DNA of 64,000 nucleotides from Bog-950 sp964423405 (lineage in GTDB: Bacteria; Bacteroidota; Bacteroidia; Chitinophagales; LD1). The DNA lies in contig CAYREY010000017.1 in the NCBI GenBank assembly GCA_964423405.1, positions 3,390 to 67,389 of the forward strand, read 5' to 3'. Below are positions 61,683 to 64,000 of this stretch, piece by piece (position 1 is the stretch's first letter; each line of letters opens with the position of its first letter). The notes under the pieces were generated by a model. It made no database searches and was not told the origin of the DNA. It worked only from the letters and a program-made list of their open reading frames with translations. Both the position numbers and the translations under genes were made by a program.

Positions 61683-62942
61683 ATGGAAAACTATAAAGAA
61701 TGGGGAACATCAACTAAAGCCGGGTTCAGGTTTTTGTTTACATACCTGCTGCTTATTATTTTCCCGTTCCCGCTTAGCCAGCTACCCTGCATAAGAGTAA
61801 TTGCAAATGTGTATGAAACACTTTTAGATAGCTTTTCTTTAATAGTAGCCAACAAGTTATTAGGCATAACCTGCGAACTACAGGCGCGCCAAAGCGGTAG
61901 CGGCGATACAGCCATTGATTACGGCTTTCTACTACTTGCAATTATAATTTCGATAGTGGTAACTATTGTATGGTCGTTAATTGATAGACAAAAGTATAAT
62001 TACAACAAGCTGTATAAGCTGCTATATGTTTATGTGCGGTACTTTGTGGCTGTAGTGCTATTAGAGTATGGCATTGCTAAAATATTTCAGTATCAGTTTC
62101 CACCATTAACCATATGGCAATACAACGAACCTCTGGGTAATTCGTCGCCTATGGGTTTGCTATGGAAATTTATGGGCCACTCAGCAGGCTATAACTGGTT
62201 TACCGGCCTGGTAGAAATTGGTGCCGGCTTGTTGCTATTGTTCAGGCGTACCAGCCTTGCCGGTGCCTGCCTGGCATTGGTTATTATGGTACAAGTGGTA
62301 GCCCTCAACTTTTTTTACGATGTACCGGTAAAATTATTCTCGGTACACGTGCTGTTGTTGTGTATATTTCTTGCAGCACCACACGGGCAGCGCCTGTATC
62401 ATTTCTTCATTACCGGTAGTGCCGTTGAACCGGTGGTGTACGAACCGTACACCAGCAACAGACGGCAGCAGGCTTTGTTGCATGTGGGTAAGTATAGCTT
62501 CATTATCGTAGTACTGCTATATAACATATACCACACTATACAAATGGTTAGGGCAGATAATAAAACACCATTGCTATATGGTTTGTACGATGTAGAGCAG
62601 TTTGTTATTAACCACGATACGCTGCCACCCTTAACTACCAATAAGGCGCGGTGGAACAGCTTTAGCGTTCAAATGCCGGGGTATGCCAAGTTTATCAATG
62701 TAGCCGGTGGTGAAGAATTTTTGAAATTTAATGCAGATAGCAACGGCAGGGTAACGATTACAAATTTTAACGGCGAGCCTCAGGTATGGCAATACACTTT
62801 TGCCGATAGTAACCGGTTGCATTTAGAGGGGCCTTACGAATACGATACCGTTAGCGTATGGCTACGTAAAAAGCTACCTGCAGATTACCCTTTAACGCAA
62901 CGTGGATTTAACTGGCTTAGCAACAAACCAGTTAATAACTAG
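61683..62942 (+). CDS. DoxX-like membrane protein
   Basis: A 419-residue protein with about seven to eight membrane segments. The central region (residues about 120-230) has the features of DoxX-like proteins: a helix starting VRYFVAVVLLEYGIAKIF, a loop ending in LLWKFMGHSAGYNWFTGLVEIGAGLLLLFRRT, and a helix pair after it. The C-terminal about 130 residues form a soluble domain outside the membrane. The function is unknown. The stop overlaps the convergent DUF1963 gene by 4 bases. Confidence 0.72.
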   Translation: MENYKEWGTSTKAGFRFLFTYLLLIIFPFPLSQLPCIRVIANVYETLLDSFSLIVANKLLGITCELQARQSGSGDTAIDYGFLLLAIIISIVVTIVWSLIDRQKYNYNKLYKLLYVYVRYFVAVVLLEYGIAKIFQYQFPPLTIWQYNEPLGNSSPMGLLWKFMGHSAGYNWFTGLVEIGAGLLLLFRRTSLAGACLALVIMVQVVALNFFYDVPVKLFSVHVLLLCIFLAAPHGQRLYHFFITGSAVEPVVYEPYTSNRRQQALLHVGKYSFIIVVLLYNIYHTIQMVRADNKTPLLYGLYDVEQFVINHDTLPPLTTNKARWNSFSVQMPGYAKFINVAGGEEFLKFNADSNGRVTITNFNGEPQVWQYTFADSNRLHLEGPYEYDTVSVWLRKKLPADYPLTQRGFNWLSNKPVNN

Positions 62943-63745
62943 CAACATTGCATTATATAATCTACTTTGCGTGTTTGGGTGTTGTAGTAAAAGTAAAGCA
63001 GGCCAGCATCGCCCCACATCAAACCGGCATCATCATCCGAATCTACCTGTAACAACAGTTGCAATTGATTACCGGCTTCATCTGTGGGTGTTTCATCATT
63101 TTGTATCCAGTAGGGGTAACCGCCCAACTGGTTACCGCCTAAACCATTAGCGGTAAGTTTTTTTGTAAAGTACTCATATACTTCCCAGGGTTCGTCAGGA
63201 TTCACTATATGCAGCATTTCATCAATATCCCTGTATTGATTACTAATGGTTTCCAGACCGGGGAGAGAAACCCCGTTTTCGAAAACAACCTCGCAATAGT
63301 TGCAGTTGTTCTGCCCTTCGGGTTTTTCAATGTATTTAATGTTGCTCCAGTCGTCGTTTCCATAAATTTTAATCAACCAGCCGTCGCTTTCAGTTTCAAA
63401 TGGAAATTCTTCAAAGTCGTAGTAAAATTGTACCAGTTTAATGTTACCTGGCAATGCAAAACCAGGTTGGCTAAACACCTGCATAACAAACTCCAGCGGG
63501 CGGCCATCTTTAGTGGCGGGCCACGCTTCGCCCTCGTTAAAATAAGGGTGGCCCCCAAAGTGCGATTTTAGCTGTGTGTTGTAATCGGGAAAATCGGCTT
63601 TTGTGGTTTTAATACGTGTTACCGGCTTCAGCAATGGTTTCAACAGTGCTTCCAGTTTATCCATTTCGGTGCCATCGGGCCCGGGGCGCTTAGCCGGTTC
63701 CGGTTGTTTATCCTCCTGCCCAAACAGTTTCTTAAAAAAACTCAT
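62939..63745 (-). CDS. DUF1963 (YwqG-like) protein
   Basis: A 268-residue cytoplasmic protein of the DUF1963/YwqG family. Characteristic parts are SHFGGHPYFNEGEAWPATKDGRPLEFV (here abbreviated: GGxPYxxxGExWPxxxDGxPL), FYYDFEEFPFE, NQLGGYPYWIQNDE and LLLQVDSDDDAGLMWGDAGLL, plus IYFYY-like strands at the end. Family members are common but have no settled biochemical role. It ends in a 4-base overlap with the DoxX-like gene and starts 10 bases from the last, partial gene. Confidence 0.9.
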   Translation of the reverse strand: MSFFKKLFGQEDKQPEPAKRPGPDGTEMDKLEALLKPLLKPVTRIKTTKADFPDYNTQLKSHFGGHPYFNEGEAWPATKDGRPLEFVMQVFSQPGFALPGNIKLVQFYYDFEEFPFETESDGWLIKIYGNDDWSNIKYIEKPEGQNNCNYCEVVFENGVSLPGLETISNQYRDIDEMLHIVNPDEPWEVYEYFTKKLTANGLGGNQLGGYPYWIQNDETPTDEAGNQLQLLLQVDSDDDAGLMWGDAGLLYFYYNTQTRKVDYIMQCC

Positions 63746-63755
63746 GCCTTTTTAT

Positions 63756-64000
63756 TTAGTTTTCTTTGGTAACGGTATAGGTAATTTTTACCGATTGTAA
63801 ACGCAGCAGGTTGGTGGCTTCTTTGGTTTTATAACGCAGGTAGTACGAGTTTGCTGAGTTATCGATAGTAACATTTACCCCTGTTACGCTTACCGTAGTT
63901 GCACCATTGGCAAAACCAGCACCCGATGCATTGGTTTGTGTTAAGCTTTGTGGCGTGCTGGCACCGTTGGCCAGGCTATGCAATTCTATGGATACTTCGT
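63756..64000 (-). CDS. C-terminal fragment of a surface protein (5' end outside window)
   Basis: The frame is open to the window edge without a credible start, so this is the 3' end of a longer gene. The visible 81 residues are Thr/Ser/Asn/Ala-rich beta-like sequence ending YYLRYKTKEATNLLRLQSVKITYTVTKEN. This type of ending occurs on fibre-like or carbohydrate-associated proteins of Bacteroidota, but a name is not justified. Confidence 0.7.
   Translation of the reverse strand, partial: EVSIELHSLANGASTPQSLTQTNASGAGFANGATTVSVTGVNVTIDNSANSYYLRYKTKEATNLLRLQSVKITYTVTKEN

Noticed and set aside
1..64000. tRNA, rRNA, insertion sequences, prophage genes
   Set aside because: Intergenic regions were scanned by eye and none showed a cloverleaf, rRNA core or transposase/integrase motif; small RNAs could still be missed.

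Overview
The window is a stretch of chromosome from a Bacteroidota bacterium, most like the Chitinophagaceae/Sphingobacteria side of the phylum (inference). The evidence is a type IX secretion/gliding locus (porV, porU, a PorP/SprF-type protein, gldJ), several OmpA-family proteins of Bacteroidota architecture, T9SS C-terminal sorting domains on surface proteins, and promoters that fit the Bacteroidota consensus TTTG-N17-23-TAnnTTTG. Several genes appear to start with TTG. Coding density is high, most operons are short, and strong hairpin terminators separate many units. I see no rRNA, tRNA, CRISPR array, insertion sequence or prophage.

Layout. 1-5.5 kb: two peptide-type ABC permeases, a secreted protein, a membrane protein and purQ. 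5.6-9 kb: a DinB-fold protein, a DUF2306-like membrane protein and dsbD. 9-13.4 kb: a soluble TPR histidine kinase, an ion-transporter-like permease and an arginase-fold protein that lacks half of the metal ligands. 13.4-16.8 kb: an OmpA/ZU5-like protein divergent from an ECF sigma/anti-sigma pair, then a lipoprotein. 16.8-22.2 kb: two tandem paralogous exported proteins whose C-termini carry a His...Cys signature like clan CD cysteine peptidases; I consider this the most likely undescribed system here. 22-27.4 kb: DUF2461, an OmpA/TSP3 protein and purF. 27.7-37.6 kb: the T9SS block porV, porU, porP/sprF-like, gldJ, followed by murF. 37.6-45 kb: a PhoB-type regulator, a secreted protein, a membrane patatin, a second DinB protein, a sugar-nucleotide epimerase with a glycosyltransferase, and an RNase H-like protein. 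45-48.5 kb: a lipoprotein, purH and an HTH protein. 48.9-58.4 kb: a glycine-rich/Ig-like adhesin, a small unknown protein, apaG, gmk-yicC, a DMT transporter, an ELWxSDGT-repeat protein and an AraC regulator. 58.4-64 kb: a PorE-like protein with a very long Lys/Ala/Glu/Pro tract, a DoxX-like membrane protein, a DUF1963 protein and the 3' end of another gene.

Themes. Four purine genes (purQ, purF, purH, gmk) lie scattered in the window. GGGTTAACA motifs cluster three at a time upstream of purF and upstream of the HTH gene next to purH, which suggests a regulatory link (inference). The T9SS genes, the sorted adhesins, the PorE-like protein and the OmpA proteins together serve the outer membrane and cell surface. 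The ECF pair and divergent OmpA/ZU5 gene look like an envelope-stress module.

Assembly caveat. Two runs of exactly 100 N (8269-8368 and 31503-31602) are each flanked by an identical 55-base copy of the same sequence. Collapsing the duplicate plus the Ns (155 bases) restores one uninterrupted frame in both dsbD and porU, so both genes are almost certainly intact and the breaks are scaffolding artefacts.
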